Below are positions 1-8,059 of a stretch of 64,000 bases of DNA, in pieces; position 1 is the first letter of the stretch, and every line of letters starts with the position of its first letter. A program made the translations under genes and the position numbers. Location of the stretch: NCBI GenBank assembly GCA_019456255.1, contig VRUG01000017.1, forward strand, positions 1 through 64,000, read 5' to 3'. This DNA is from Planctomycetota bacterium. Its GTDB lineage: Bacteria; Planctomycetota; Phycisphaerae; Sedimentisphaerales; Anaerobacaceae. Under the pieces are notes generated by a model. That model did no database searches, had not been told where the DNA came from, and worked only from the letters and a program-made list of their open reading frames with translations.

Positions 1-339
1 GTGGAAAAATGATACTTTATCACCTTTGGAGAATGCGAAATGAACATGCTAAATTCGCTTAGATGCAAAATGTTGAGAGGACGGGGCTCCCTATGGGACA
101 AGTAAACCTAAAATCCTAAAGAAATTTAAAATAGAGTTGTTCGGCACTTTATAAACCCCCGTTTTGTTTTGAGCATTATACCAGATTTTGGCTTAAAATC
201 AAGATAAAAGTTAGCTAAAAAGCGTTTGCGCGGTTGGTAGATTTTTGAGAATAAAAAAGCGGTAAAAACTTTATTTTCTTGGTTTTTTTTTATTTTGTGT
301 TATAGTTTACCGGTAAATTGCGGTTTTGGAGGTTTTATT
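1..339. other. Gene-free leader of the window
   Basis: I see no credible coding region here on either strand. The stretch is AT-rich. It holds one copy of a 29-base palindrome-containing repeat at 83-111 (core CCCTATGGG) that recurs on the minus strand at 53133-53161 with one mismatch, and the promoter of the NYN gene at its right end. Confidence 0.6.
279..306 (+). promoter_or_regulatory. Probable sigma-70 promoter of the NYN gene
   Basis: A TTGGTT -35 box (279-284) is separated by 16 bases from a TATAGT -10 box (301-306), followed by the GGAGG ribosome site at 328-332 and the ATG at 340. The boxes are imperfect and the surroundings are T-rich, so chance resemblance is possible. Confidence 0.35.
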
Positions 340-981
340 ATGAAACTTAGTGCTTTTTTAAAAGCAAAACATGACGATAGAGAGCGGGTCCAAATCTTTA
401 TTGATGCTTCTAACTTGTTTAAATCTGTTGCCGAAGACTGTGGTGGCCAAAGATTAGACATAGGAAAATTTGCCGATCTTTTGTCTAATAAACGAAAGAT
501 GGTTCGTATTTATTATTACGTATCAACTCTTGATGCAACGCTACCCGGCAATAAAGAAAAGGCAGCGGGCCAGCAGCGGTTTATAAATGCAATAAGAGAA
601 ATTCCCTATCTAACAGTTACTACCTCAAAGTTAAGATATAAAAAAATAGAAGTTGACGATACTTCTAAGTTAGTTCCTTTTGAAAAGGGAGTTGATATTC
701 GAATTGCAAGCGACATACTTACGGGCGCTCTGCGTAATTGTTATGATACTGCCATATTGGTTTCTGGTGATGGAGATTTTGCCCCTGTTTTGGAAGAGAT
801 AAAGCGGTCTGGAAAACAGGTTGAAAATGCCGCTTTCCCATCAAGCCGCTCAGACGCTCTTATTAATGCATCTGATTTATATATTGAACTAAGTGCTCAC
901 GATTTAAAAGATAGCCTTTTTACCCCAAAAAAACATATAATAAAGTCTAGAACGGCCTCTACAAGCTCGAAGTCATCATAG
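340..981 (+). CDS. NYN domain (LabA/DUF88-like) protein
   Basis: This 213-residue protein matches the NYN/LabA (DUF88) branch of the PIN-like nuclease fold, whose members are thought to cleave RNA with a metal-binding acidic cluster. The visible motifs are FIDASNLF near residues 20-27 (first acidic residue Asp22), VDIRIASD in the middle and VSGDGDFAPVLEEI further on, which together supply the expected aspartates. The start is ATG 340 because a clean GGAGG lies 7 bases upstream; the in-frame ATG at 295 lies within the probable promoter and has no ribosome site. The C-terminal 25 residues are basic and serine-rich and probably disordered. The gene stands alone and is followed by a strong hairpin. 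Its RNA target is unknown. Confidence 0.85.
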   Translation: MKLSAFLKAKHDDRERVQIFIDASNLFKSVAEDCGGQRLDIGKFADLLSNKRKMVRIYYYVSTLDATLPGNKEKAAGQQRFINAIREIPYLTVTTSKLRYKKIEVDDTSKLVPFEKGVDIRIASDILTGALRNCYDTAILVSGDGDFAPVLEEIKRSGKQVENAAFPSSRSDALINASDLYIELSAHDLKDSLFTPKKHIIKSRTASTSSKSS

Positions 982-990
982 AAAAACTAT

Positions 991-1022
991 AAAAAAAGCC
1001 AGCCCTGACAAGCAGGGCTGGC
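991..1022. terminator. Bidirectional intrinsic terminator
   Basis: GCCAGCCCTG at 998-1007 pairs perfectly with CAGGGCTGGC at 1013-1022 around a five-base loop. Read on the minus strand the stem is followed by seven Ts (991-997), so it should stop the operon that ends at 1210. Read on the plus strand the tail is only moderately T-rich, but it sits right after the NYN gene. Confidence 0.75.
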
Positions 1023-1209
1023 GATTTATTTAGCCCTTTATCACTTTTCAGCGATAAAGGTGATTTAATTCTATTTAAACCATAACATACTTTTCGGCAC
1101 ATTTCAAGCAAAAATTGACTGTTTTTTTAGTTTTTTTCCTATTTATTCTACTTCTCAATCACCCCTTTTGTTCATATTTTAGCTTATTTTTCGTATTTTA
1201 GCCTTTTTC

Positions 1210-1878
1210 TTAGTGTTTGAATGTTTTTTCATTTAGGTTTGCTTCCCTTGTCCGGCGTAGAAAGTTTAGTCCTGCATTTGTAATGGTGTAATTAGTATTA
1301 TCCGGGTCGAGCTGTATTAGGAGGTTACTGGTTAGATATTCCAACCAATTTTCAAATGGATAGTCGGTTGATTCTGGAGCACTTGCGACAAATTGGTTGT
1401 AATATTTTATTGCCTGAGATGATGTTAGTGGGGTGTTTTCCAGTGCTTCCAACAATCTATACTGGCTTCCATATATTGTCGAGCCTACATACTTGAGAAA
1501 AAAATGACTTGCTAGGTTTGTTGCATCTTCATTCTGTTGGGATAGCTCTTGTATATGTTGTCTTATTAGTTGCGATTGTTCTTCTGTTAAATTGGCTCCC
1601 CCAATTCCCTGAGGGTTTAATTCTATTGCCGCACCAGCAGCAGACACACTTTTTAGCCTACTCAATGTTTCAACAATTTTAGAGAATAGAGATTTGATTC
1701 CATCGTTAAATATTGCAGCTAATAATAGTACGACACCCCAAGGTACCATAGTTTCTGCAAAACGAGTGAAATGCTCAGCTGATGAAGGAAATAACACAAT
1801 GAGCACAAGCGGAGCACCTAATAATGTTAAGAGTAACGCATACAGCAAGAATTCTAATATTGCGATTAGTGCTTTCAT
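1210..1878 (-). CDS. Membrane protein of unknown function
   Basis: I do not recognise this 222-residue protein. Two hydrophobic segments near residues 4-32 and 42-60 should anchor it in the inner membrane, with a soluble C-terminal part of about 150 residues. The last 40 residues, ending in ITNAGLNFLRR, read like the wing of a winged-helix fold, which is only a suggestion. The ATG at 1878 is preceded by a GAGGAA ribosome site. It is the last gene of an AT-rich minus-strand run, 55 bases after the DUF5677-like gene, and has a copy of a recurring intergenic element just upstream (1921-1940). Confidence 0.6.
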   Translation of the reverse strand: MKALIAILEFLLYALLLTLLGAPLVLIVLFPSSAEHFTRFAETMVPWGVVLLLAAIFNDGIKSLFSKIVETLSRLKSVSAAGAAIELNPQGIGGANLTEEQSQLIRQHIQELSQQNEDATNLASHFFLKYVGSTIYGSQYRLLEALENTPLTSSQAIKYYNQFVASAPESTDYPFENWLEYLTSNLLIQLDPDNTNYTITNAGLNFLRRTREANLNEKTFKH

Positions 1879-1920
1879 CTTTTATTTCCTCAACCTAACA
1901 TAATAATATACAACATTTTC

Positions 1921-1940
1921 CTTCTGCACAAAATTAGTGG
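1921..1940 (-). repeat. Intergenic element copy 1 (TTGTGC core)
   Basis: The most divergent of five copies of a short element whose minus-strand core reads TAATnTTGTGCGGAA. The stop codon of the DUF5677-like gene (TAA at 1934-1936) lies inside it, and the next gene starts 42 bases downstream. See the other copies at 2751, 3394, 29113 and 53111. Confidence 0.4.
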
Positions 1941-2743
1941 TCTTTTTTTGGCTCATCTTCGTCAGCCGGTGTGTCTTCGGCTAACGAAGGAGTAGCTTTC
2001 TTCATTTCGCTAACAAACTTTTCCAACTGTGCGTCAATCACAGAAGCGTTGCAGTTAGGTAAGGTGTGATGTATACATTCCGTTGAACCTACGAGTATGT
2101 TTGATAACAGCACAAGCCTTTCAATAGCAGTTTCTTCATTAAGTTGAGGGGCAGGATCATATTTAATCATTTTACCAGAGGGGTCGGCCTCAAAGTATCT
2201 GTTTTCATAATTAATGAGACTGGGATGCGCAACAGGAGACAGGCAACGATAAACCGTGTTATACATCCAGTTAAGTCCAAGCTCATTACAAATATCCAAC
2301 AATCGTTTTTCAGAATAGCCATTCAAGTCATTACTGAGTTCGTCCTTCTTTGGTTCAAACCTACTGTCAGTTTTAAGTTTAGCAAGACATGGTTCGGGAG
2401 ATGTTTCTATGGTGTTGAGTATCTTTTGCTGCCCACGTTTTGCATCCAATCCCCGTTGCTTATAATTCTCAGGGTGTTTAGCCAGAAATAACAGTTCTAT
2501 ATAGTATTCAAAGAGGCTACGAAGCAATGTAGCCGAGCTAACATAACGTTTTTTCTCAATCATAAGCAAAGAGTCAGGGGCTAGTTCAAGTATTATATTA
2601 TAAACCACTTTGATATAAACCTGTTGACCTAATTTATCGGAACATCGTTGCCCTGATAAGATTTCAAGATCAGGTTCTTCTCTAAGGCAATAATCAAATA
2701 GGTCTTTAGTGATTCGCAATAGTTCAGAGACTGTAGATGTCAT
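1934..2743 (-). CDS. DUF5677-like protein of unknown function
   Basis: This 269-residue soluble, largely helical protein resembles the DUF5677 family. The recognisable part is the helix around LLRSLFEYYIELLFLA with the downstream acidic/basic segment and a later histidine motif (SPVAHPSL). The function of the family is not established. The ATG at 2743 is chosen over an upstream in-frame GTG (2758) because GGAAGGA lies at the right distance only for the ATG. It shares the RSLFE signature with the gene at 28382-29071, so the window holds two relatives. The C-terminus is acidic and low-complexity. Confidence 0.6.
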   Translation of the reverse strand: MTSTVSELLRITKDLFDYCLREEPDLEILSGQRCSDKLGQQVYIKVVYNIILELAPDSLLMIEKKRYVSSATLLRSLFEYYIELLFLAKHPENYKQRGLDAKRGQQKILNTIETSPEPCLAKLKTDSRFEPKKDELSNDLNGYSEKRLLDICNELGLNWMYNTVYRCLSPVAHPSLINYENRYFEADPSGKMIKYDPAPQLNEETAIERLVLLSNILVGSTECIHHTLPNCNASVIDAQLEKFVSEMKKATPSLAEDTPADEDEPKKDH

Positions 2744-2750
2744 TTTTTCC

Positions 2751-2775
2751 TTCCGCACAAGATTAGTATTATTTG
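2751..2775 (-). repeat. Intergenic element copy 2
   Basis: A 25-base copy, GCACAAGATTAGTATTATTT being the plus-strand core. It overlaps the stop codon of the upstream gene (2769-2771), and its GGAAGGA end serves as the ribosome site of the DUF5677-like gene. It matches the copy at 29113-29136 at about 21 of 25 positions by eye. Confidence 0.55.
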
Positions 2776-3356
2776 CCTTTACTTGTCACTTCCAACAGGG
2801 CTGATATCATAAAAATAACAAGGAAATTGCCAATTGGATAAATCGCTAAATTACCTATTGGCCACCAAAACTCTGGAAAAACAATTGCTAATATTCCGGA
2901 AAAAAGAATAAAAATAAGTAGTTTCCTAGTGATATACATATGCTTAGGATTAACCAGTACAATTGCCAAAATAATGAGCCATGGAGATGATCCAAAAATA
3001 AATTTCCAAAAACCAGAATGTAAGGATGAAATATTTGGTTTTAGTAATGCGACCAACTCAACTGGAGGTGCTAAAGGTTCTGGTTGGGTAGTTTTTTGAA
3101 GTTCTAATATCAGGTTGGAATGAATTGCCAACAGCATTTCATTATTTTGTAGAGAATCGGCTTCATTAATTTTATGTAACATGGAGAGGATAGCTGTGGC
3201 CTTCTCAAGTTTTTTTAGTCGGAAATGAGAGGTGTATATCTCAAATATAAACAATGCTGTCAGAAAGAGTAGAAATGGAAAAATAACAGCAAAAAACCGG
3301 CGCAGAGTAAATTGCAAAAAAAGCCTTTCAATCTTTTCAAAAAAAAACTCCAACAT
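2769..3356 (-). CDS. Multi-spanning membrane protein of unknown function
   Basis: I cannot assign this 195-residue protein. It has a basic N-terminus, a first membrane helix near residues 20-42, a soluble loop of about 75 residues that is probably helical, and then three closely spaced membrane segments (about 118-137, 144-161 and 168-188). That topology places a loop domain on one face of the inner membrane. The start is ATG 3356 with only a weak GAGAC ribosome site. It lies between two copies of the intergenic element, in the same orientation as its neighbours. Confidence 0.5.
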   Translation of the reverse strand: MLEFFFEKIERLFLQFTLRRFFAVIFPFLLFLTALFIFEIYTSHFRLKKLEKATAILSMLHKINEADSLQNNEMLLAIHSNLILELQKTTQPEPLAPPVELVALLKPNISSLHSGFWKFIFGSSPWLIILAIVLVNPKHMYITRKLLIFILFSGILAIVFPEFWWPIGNLAIYPIGNFLVIFMISALLEVTSKGK

Positions 3357-3393
3357 CTTTGTCTCACTTATAAAAAGTTCTAGTTATTTTTTC

Positions 3394-3425
3394 ATTCCGC
3401 ACAAGATTATTGGTTTTTAGGCTTA
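3394..3425 (-). repeat. Intergenic element copy 3, with a hairpin partner
   Basis: The copy spans 3394-3425 and closely matches the one at 53111-53142 (shared ATTCCGCA, ATTATTG and TTAGG blocks). Unlike the others it can fold: GCACAAGATTATTGG at 3399-3413 pairs imperfectly with CCAGTAATGTTGTGAGC ending near 3460, leaving one internal mismatch and extra-helical bases. The stop codon of the upstream gene lies within it. Confidence 0.5.
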
Positions 3426-3869
3426 GCCCCCGCTTGCCCCAGTAATGTTGTGAGCAGTTAGGAACATTGCTTTTTCAAATGCGGAAAAAAACTGTTGATA
3501 TGGTTCAGGGTCTTCGATTGCTTGCAAATTGTATTGAGCGTTTGCACGAACAAGCATTTGAGTTTCACCGTGCGGCCGAATATTTATTGTAATTCGTACT
3601 GAATAACGCTCCAGCTTTGTGGCACTGACACTACCTAGAACATCATCAGCTTTATCAATGACGAATCCTAAATCTTGAAGAGTTGCCATCGCTGTCCGCA
3701 AGGTCTTAATCTTATCAGTTGTATCAAATATTCGGGATTGCATACTGCGTAATTTAACCTGACTTTCGCTGACAGCTAATACCTGACTTTGCGAATTTTC
3801 ACATCCGCAAAAGCAAAAACAGCTTGAAATCAAATATAATACAGCCAAAAAGCGGACTGGCTTATTCAT
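3423..3869 (-). CDS. Small lipoprotein, paralogue of its upstream neighbour
   Basis: A 148-residue secreted protein with a signal peptide (residues 1-23) that ends in a lipobox-like CFCGC, so it is probably lipid-anchored. The mature part shares a clear pattern with the gene at 3866-4402: an RIFDT/RVFDT segment, then a helix ending LQDLGFVID or LQDLGFNLD, then a beta-rich region and a final QFF..F..A.F helix. The two genes overlap by four bases (ATGA), so they are probably co-translated. I know no function. The lysine in LQDLGF..D does not suggest an enzyme; a structural or binding role is my guess. Confidence 0.65.
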   Translation of the reverse strand: MNKPVRFLAVLYLISSCFCFCGCENSQSQVLAVSESQVKLRSMQSRIFDTTDKIKTLRTAMATLQDLGFVIDKADDVLGSVSATKLERYSVRITINIRPHGETQMLVRANAQYNLQAIEDPEPYQQFFSAFEKAMFLTAHNITGASGG

Positions 3870-4402
3870 ATGCTATGTGCCTCCAGAAATACAGCCTTAG
3901 AGAGTTTTTCAAAAAACTCTTGATACATTGTTGGTTCATTTAGTTTTTCACGTCGCGAGACACCACCACTAGTGTCCCAAACAATCCGCTGAAAGGTTAC
4001 ACGAACAGCGGTTCTATTCTCGTTTTCTCCAACCGGGGAAGTAACAACGGAGGCTCTTATTTTTTGTGTAGAATCAATTGGCATACTGCCTCCGCCTCCC
4101 AAAGCCACTAAAAGCGATAAGACCACTTGTCCAGCATTCGTTGCATCTCGTTCTTTAGATGATACAATAAGGCCTAAGTTTGTTTCGCTTTCGTCCAGAT
4201 TGAAGCCAAGGTCTTGAAGAAGTGACGCCAAAGCAGATAATATACTTTTCTCATCAGAAGTGTCAAACACTCGAGTTTGAAGTTGTCTGTCTTCAAGTGT
4301 AGCCTTATTCATGCTTAACGCATCTTTAGGGATACCACCGCAACCTTGAAATGTCAATGTAAATAGCATTGACAGGAAAAGATACAAATAAAATTTTCTC
4401 AT
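3866..4402 (-). CDS. Small lipoprotein, first of a tandem pair
   Basis: This 178-residue protein starts with a signal peptide and lipobox (LTFQGC, Cys about 21). It is the longer paralogue of the gene at 3423-3869 and adds a glycine-rich insert around residues 95-105 (LLVALGGGGSM) that may be a hydrophobic loop. It follows the BamE-like gene by 12 bases. The set of one SmpA/OmlA-fold lipoprotein plus two related beta-rich lipoproteins suggests a small periplasmic complex at the outer membrane; this is inference from context only. Confidence 0.65.
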   Translation of the reverse strand: MRKFYLYLFLSMLFTLTFQGCGGIPKDALSMNKATLEDRQLQTRVFDTSDEKSILSALASLLQDLGFNLDESETNLGLIVSSKERDATNAGQVVLSLLVALGGGGSMPIDSTQKIRASVVTSPVGENENRTAVRVTFQRIVWDTSGGVSRREKLNEPTMYQEFFEKLSKAVFLEAHSI

Positions 4403-4414
4403 TTCATATACTCC

Positions 4415-4822
4415 TTAAAAACGAGAACTGTGATAGGCAAAGTCCCGCACCATTTTTTCCTTATCGAATTTTATGATAATAGTCAGAGTTCGTTGACTTT
4501 TTGAAGTGGCACCTGCATTCTGGCCAAGTAAAAGCAAAGTCCAACCTCCTCCTGAATGAGCGACATCCGTTGCTATCTTATCATAGACCCAAACTTCTCT
4601 ACGTTGCTCATCAGTCGTAATAACATTGGGTGAACCAAGAGCCTCCGCTACAGCGGCACTACTCATACCCGGTTTTATTTCTTGCTGAACGGTTCCAACT
4701 GTCACCCTATCTCCCTGAAGGCCTTTCTGAACTTCTCCAGCATGGTGAGCAGGTGAACATCCTATTACCCCAATTATTATGCCACTGGCAAGCAGAATCA
4801 GTAAAATACAAGCAAGTCTCAT
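4415..4822 (-). CDS. SmpA/OmlA (BamE)-like lipoprotein
   Basis: A 135-residue lipoprotein with signal peptide and lipobox (IGVIGC, Cys22). The segment from about residue 45, VQQEIKPGMSSAAVAEALGSPNVI, then VWVYDK and a terminal beta strand, matches the SmpA/OmlA fold of BamE, where the pattern PGMS...V...LG.P is typical. BamE itself helps assemble outer-membrane proteins, but this fold occurs in many unrelated small lipoproteins, so I do not call it bamE. It heads a three-gene lipoprotein operon and has an AGGAGAG ribosome site. Confidence 0.65.
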   Translation of the reverse strand: MRLACILLILLASGIIIGVIGCSPAHHAGEVQKGLQGDRVTVGTVQQEIKPGMSSAAVAEALGSPNVITTDEQRREVWVYDKIATDVAHSGGGWTLLLLGQNAGATSKSQRTLTIIIKFDKEKMVRDFAYHSSRF

Positions 4823-5187
4823 TTTCGCTCTCCTTTCAAATAATGGTTAAATCGAGTTATTTTGATTATATGCATGTCTCTGAGAAAATCAAGTAAAAAT
4901 AGAGCATATATTCTGAGAAGGCGTCAGGCTCTGCGCTTCGTGTTACTACTCTTTTGTCCCGGATTAATTAGAGCAGAAAAGGAGATTTGTGTCAAGGAGA
5001 TGATTTAAGCATAAAGAGGTGGTATTAATGGTTCCCCTATGGGGCAGGCAGTCGTAGATTAGGGAAGAGATTCTTCACTTCGTTCAGAATGACAAAGGGG
5101 CGTTAGCAATGACCCTACTTCGCCCTTTGGGCTACGAAGGGCTAACGGATATTGAAACCCCCTGCCGCGAGCGGCAGGGGTAAGTGT
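4823..5187. other. Gene-free spacer with dispersed repeats
   Basis: No gene is visible. The stretch holds a palindrome CCCCTATGGGG near 5034-5044 related to the repeat at 83-111, a dispersed repeat GAGATTCTTCACTTCGTTC (5063-5094, minus-strand version of those at 37277 and 51294), and a long hairpin at 5101-5147 whose outer arms are CGTTAGC and GCTAACG. The operon promoter for the lipoprotein genes should lie at its left end, but I cannot point to clear boxes. Confidence 0.55.
5159..5180 (-). terminator. Hairpin terminator of the GH3 gene
   Basis: CCCCTGCCGC (5159-5168) pairs with GCGGCAGGGG (5171-5180), a perfect ten-base stem eight bases beyond the stop codon of the GH3 gene. The minus-strand tail is only modestly T-rich (GGTTTC), so it may be an inefficient or RNA-stabilising hairpin. 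Confidence 0.6.
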
Positions 5188-7872
5188 TTATTTTAACCAT
5201 TCCCCTGCGCAGAACGAGAAGTCATCGAGGTTTACGTTTCCGTTGGTATCGATGTCACCTATTGGTCCCGGGCTTAGCCAGTTTTGTCCTATCAAAGCAA
5301 TGTCGGGGAAATCAACCAGTCCGCTGGCATCAAGGTCGCAATCAGAAATCAGAGCGTCCAATGTAATATCGAAGTAATTAATATTATAACCATTTGTACC
5401 GGATACAAATTTCATGATCTGAGAACCTGCAGGTAGTGTAGCTGTCGCAGAAACGGTGACCCAGTTCTGCCATCCACCGGTGACCGGTACGTTGACATCT
5501 CCGGTTTTGTCGACGTCGTCAAATTCGATATGGAAAGTGCCGCCTAAAGCGTCCGATGCGACACGAATGTCGATATTGTATGTACCGGGCGTAGCGACAT
5601 TGACGGCATATTCGAGCCATTCAGCCGGCCGCGTCCATCCGACGTTGTATCCGCCTCCTGTGTCAGAGCAGCCCTCAATATCGACGTCTTCGGCGGTGCG
5701 ATATCCACTGCCGCTATTGCCGGCGTCATCATCATGGTAAGCGATTCCTTCACCGCCTGTATCAAAGTCTTCAGTTTCGATCTTTCCCGGTATAGCAGCT
5801 GGGGAGCCGTAGAAAGGTGCCTGTCCACCGCTGCCGCAACTGGCGCCGCCAACATCAATACTGATGGCATCGCTACTTGAGAGTCCGTCATTATCGATAG
5901 CCTTTGCCATTATGGTATAGCATCCATCGGGGACCGATAGCCATGTATAGCTGTACGGCGCGGTCGTATCTTCGCCTAAATAATTTGAACCTTCATAAAA
6001 CTCAACTGTCACGATAGAGCCATCGCTATCGGAAGCGGTGGCGTTTATAGTAATATTGCCTGCGGGTGGGGTAGCTCCGTCTGAGGGACTTGTTATCGCC
6101 ACCGTCGGAGGAACCGAGCTGAAATCGAGGCCGTAGCCGTATGCAAATAACGGGTCATAAGAAGCATCGCCATTATTGATAGGAACCTGCCCGACATTTA
6201 CAGGCCAGCTATGAGGTAACAGGCCGGTAAAATCATAATCGCCAAAAAGAACATCTGCCACGCCGTCACCTTCTGTGCCGGGCAGCCATGCAGCAACAAA
6301 GCCGTCCCAGTTTCCTATGTAGTCGCTTACCATCAATGGCCTACCCGAAACAAGAACGACAATAGTAGGGACGCTTGCAGAAATATTGCCAAGGCATGTG
6401 ATATCAGACGAATCGAGAGCTAAAGTTCCGCTATAACCGCTGCCTTCTGCGTATGGGGTTTCGCCTATTACTACGATAGCGATATCATGTCCTGCGGAAC
6501 CGGTTCCGTTTTCGCTAAATGTCACTGAGCCTCCGCCTGCGTTTACGACATCCTGGATTCCTTCGAGTATCGTTGTTCCTGTGGTTATAGCACCGCTTCC
6601 GCCTTGCCATGTTATGGTCCATCCGCCGCACTGATTACCAATATCATTTGCATTCTTACCTGCAACAAAAACATTACTGTTCTTAGCAATCGGTAAAACG
6701 CCATCGTTCTTTAATAGAACAAGTGACTTTCGTACCGCTTCGCGAGCGACAGCTCTATGGGCGGCACTTCCCAATTCGCCGCTGTTAACAAGTGTTCTAT
6801 CTGCGAGAGGATTATCGAATACGCCAGAGCGGTCCTTGATTCGCAATATGCGCCTGACCGCGTCATCAATTCTTGTCATACTGATGTCACCGTTACCGAC
6901 TGCGGCTTTGATAGCATTTATCCAGTCGAGCCAGCTATACGGCTCCATACCCATATCGATACCGGCATTAACTGCTAAGACAACATCATCGTAATATGAC
7001 GCTCCGGAGAGTTGCCCGACTGCAAGCCAATCAGAAATTAAAAAACCATCGAAGCCAAGCTCAGTTTTAAGAACATCGGTCAGAAGATATGTGTGCTCCG
7101 TCATCTTGACGCCGTTCCAACTGCTGAAAGAAGGCATGATGCTTCCAACATTTTGGTCAATCGCTTCAAGATAACCGGGCATGTGGATACTTCGCAGTAT
7201 GGTTTCGTTGCAATCGGTGTTGCCCTGGTCGACACCGTTGGTCGTACCGCCGTCACCTGCAAAGTGCTTGGCACAGGCGATAATACTTTCACCACCCATC
7301 GTTGTACCCTGCAAGCCCCTGACAAAACCGCCGGCAAGTAACGTTTGCAACGCCGGGTCCTCACCAAAACCTTCGTATGTCCTGCCCCATCTTTCATCCC
7401 GCGGGACTGTCACGCAGGGAGAAAATGTCCATTCTAATCCGGTGATGGAAACTTCCTTAGCGGTAATTCGCCCAATCTCTTCGACAAGAACCGGGTCGCG
7501 AGTCGCGCCCAGGCCAATGTTATGAGGAAAAATCGTTGCGCCTATCACATTGCTATGGCCGTGAACCGCATCGATTCCGTAGATAATTGGAATACCCAAT
7601 CGCGTAGCCAACGCTTTGTTCTGATAACTGTCGTGCATATCCGCCCAGCCGGTGGGAGTATTTGAAGCAGGATGAGAACCGCCCCCGCTTAATATCGAAC
7701 CAAGAAAATAGTCTCGAACATCATCAGGACTGGCTCCACCTCGCTCGGCCTGGGTCATCTGCCCGACCTTCTCGTCAAGGGTCATACTCGAAATCAACGC
7801 CTCAATATCAACTGCCGAGACTGAACCCGCGGCTATTAATACAAAAAACAACATTATTAGAACATTTTTCAT
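5188..7872 (-). CDS. Secreted GH3 beta-glucosidase with Ig-like, CBM6 and dockerin-like modules
   Basis: This 894-residue enzyme should remove terminal beta-linked glucose from oligosaccharides. A signal peptide (about 1-20) is followed by the GH3 TIM barrel with KHF near 202, and GFLISDW whose Asp (about 281) is the family nucleophile, then the alpha/beta sandwich domain (to about 580). After it come an Ig-like domain starting PTVAITSPSDGA, a CBM6 carbohydrate-binding domain starting IETEDFDTGGEG, and a C-terminal tail with two calcium-loop-like repeats (DLDASGLVDFPD and DIDTNGNVNLDD), a dockerin-like ending frequent in planctomycetes. ATG 7872 is preferred to TTG 7878 because GGTGG lies six bases upstream of it. 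It is a single gene with its own hairpin. Confidence 0.93.
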   Translation of the reverse strand: MKNVLIMLFFVLIAAGSVSAVDIEALISSMTLDEKVGQMTQAERGGASPDDVRDYFLGSILSGGGSHPASNTPTGWADMHDSYQNKALATRLGIPIIYGIDAVHGHSNVIGATIFPHNIGLGATRDPVLVEEIGRITAKEVSITGLEWTFSPCVTVPRDERWGRTYEGFGEDPALQTLLAGGFVRGLQGTTMGGESIIACAKHFAGDGGTTNGVDQGNTDCNETILRSIHMPGYLEAIDQNVGSIMPSFSSWNGVKMTEHTYLLTDVLKTELGFDGFLISDWLAVGQLSGASYYDDVVLAVNAGIDMGMEPYSWLDWINAIKAAVGNGDISMTRIDDAVRRILRIKDRSGVFDNPLADRTLVNSGELGSAAHRAVAREAVRKSLVLLKNDGVLPIAKNSNVFVAGKNANDIGNQCGGWTITWQGGSGAITTGTTILEGIQDVVNAGGGSVTFSENGTGSAGHDIAIVVIGETPYAEGSGYSGTLALDSSDITCLGNISASVPTIVVLVSGRPLMVSDYIGNWDGFVAAWLPGTEGDGVADVLFGDYDFTGLLPHSWPVNVGQVPINNGDASYDPLFAYGYGLDFSSVPPTVAITSPSDGATPPAGNITINATASDSDGSIVTVEFYEGSNYLGEDTTAPYSYTWLSVPDGCYTIMAKAIDNDGLSSSDAISIDVGGASCGSGGQAPFYGSPAAIPGKIETEDFDTGGEGIAYHDDDAGNSGSGYRTAEDVDIEGCSDTGGGYNVGWTRPAEWLEYAVNVATPGTYNIDIRVASDALGGTFHIEFDDVDKTGDVNVPVTGGWQNWVTVSATATLPAGSQIMKFVSGTNGYNINYFDITLDALISDCDLDASGLVDFPDIALIGQNWLSPGPIGDIDTNGNVNLDDFSFCAGEWLK

Positions 7873-8059
7873 TTTCAACCACCCTGACTTAAGTATTGTT
7901 TTTGGGGAGCAACCAGTCTAATTCTACCACAAAATTGCTTATTTTGTCAAGAAAAAAGGGGATGGGGGTTGCCTATTTTAACAAAGCGGTAAGGTGGATT
8001 TATATTTGGTCCTTAGCTCTTTAGCCTTTGCCAGCGATGACAGGGTGTCTGAAAAGACA

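Noticed and set aside
1210-4822. An integron-like cassette array
   Set aside because: The repeated element has a core similar to GTTRRRY, but only the copy at 3394 can fold into an attC-like stem, the copies are far apart (also at 29 and 53 kb), and no integrase gene is in the window.
5544-5891. A reading frame of 115 codons on the minus strand
   Set aside because: It lies inside the GH3 gene in another frame and matches no family. Several similar frames inside GH3, the molybdoenzyme, the symporter and the mgtE genes were left out for the same reason.
7662-7892. A plus-strand frame of 76 codons over the GH3 start
   Set aside because: It is antisense to the signal peptide region, without ribosome site or family match.
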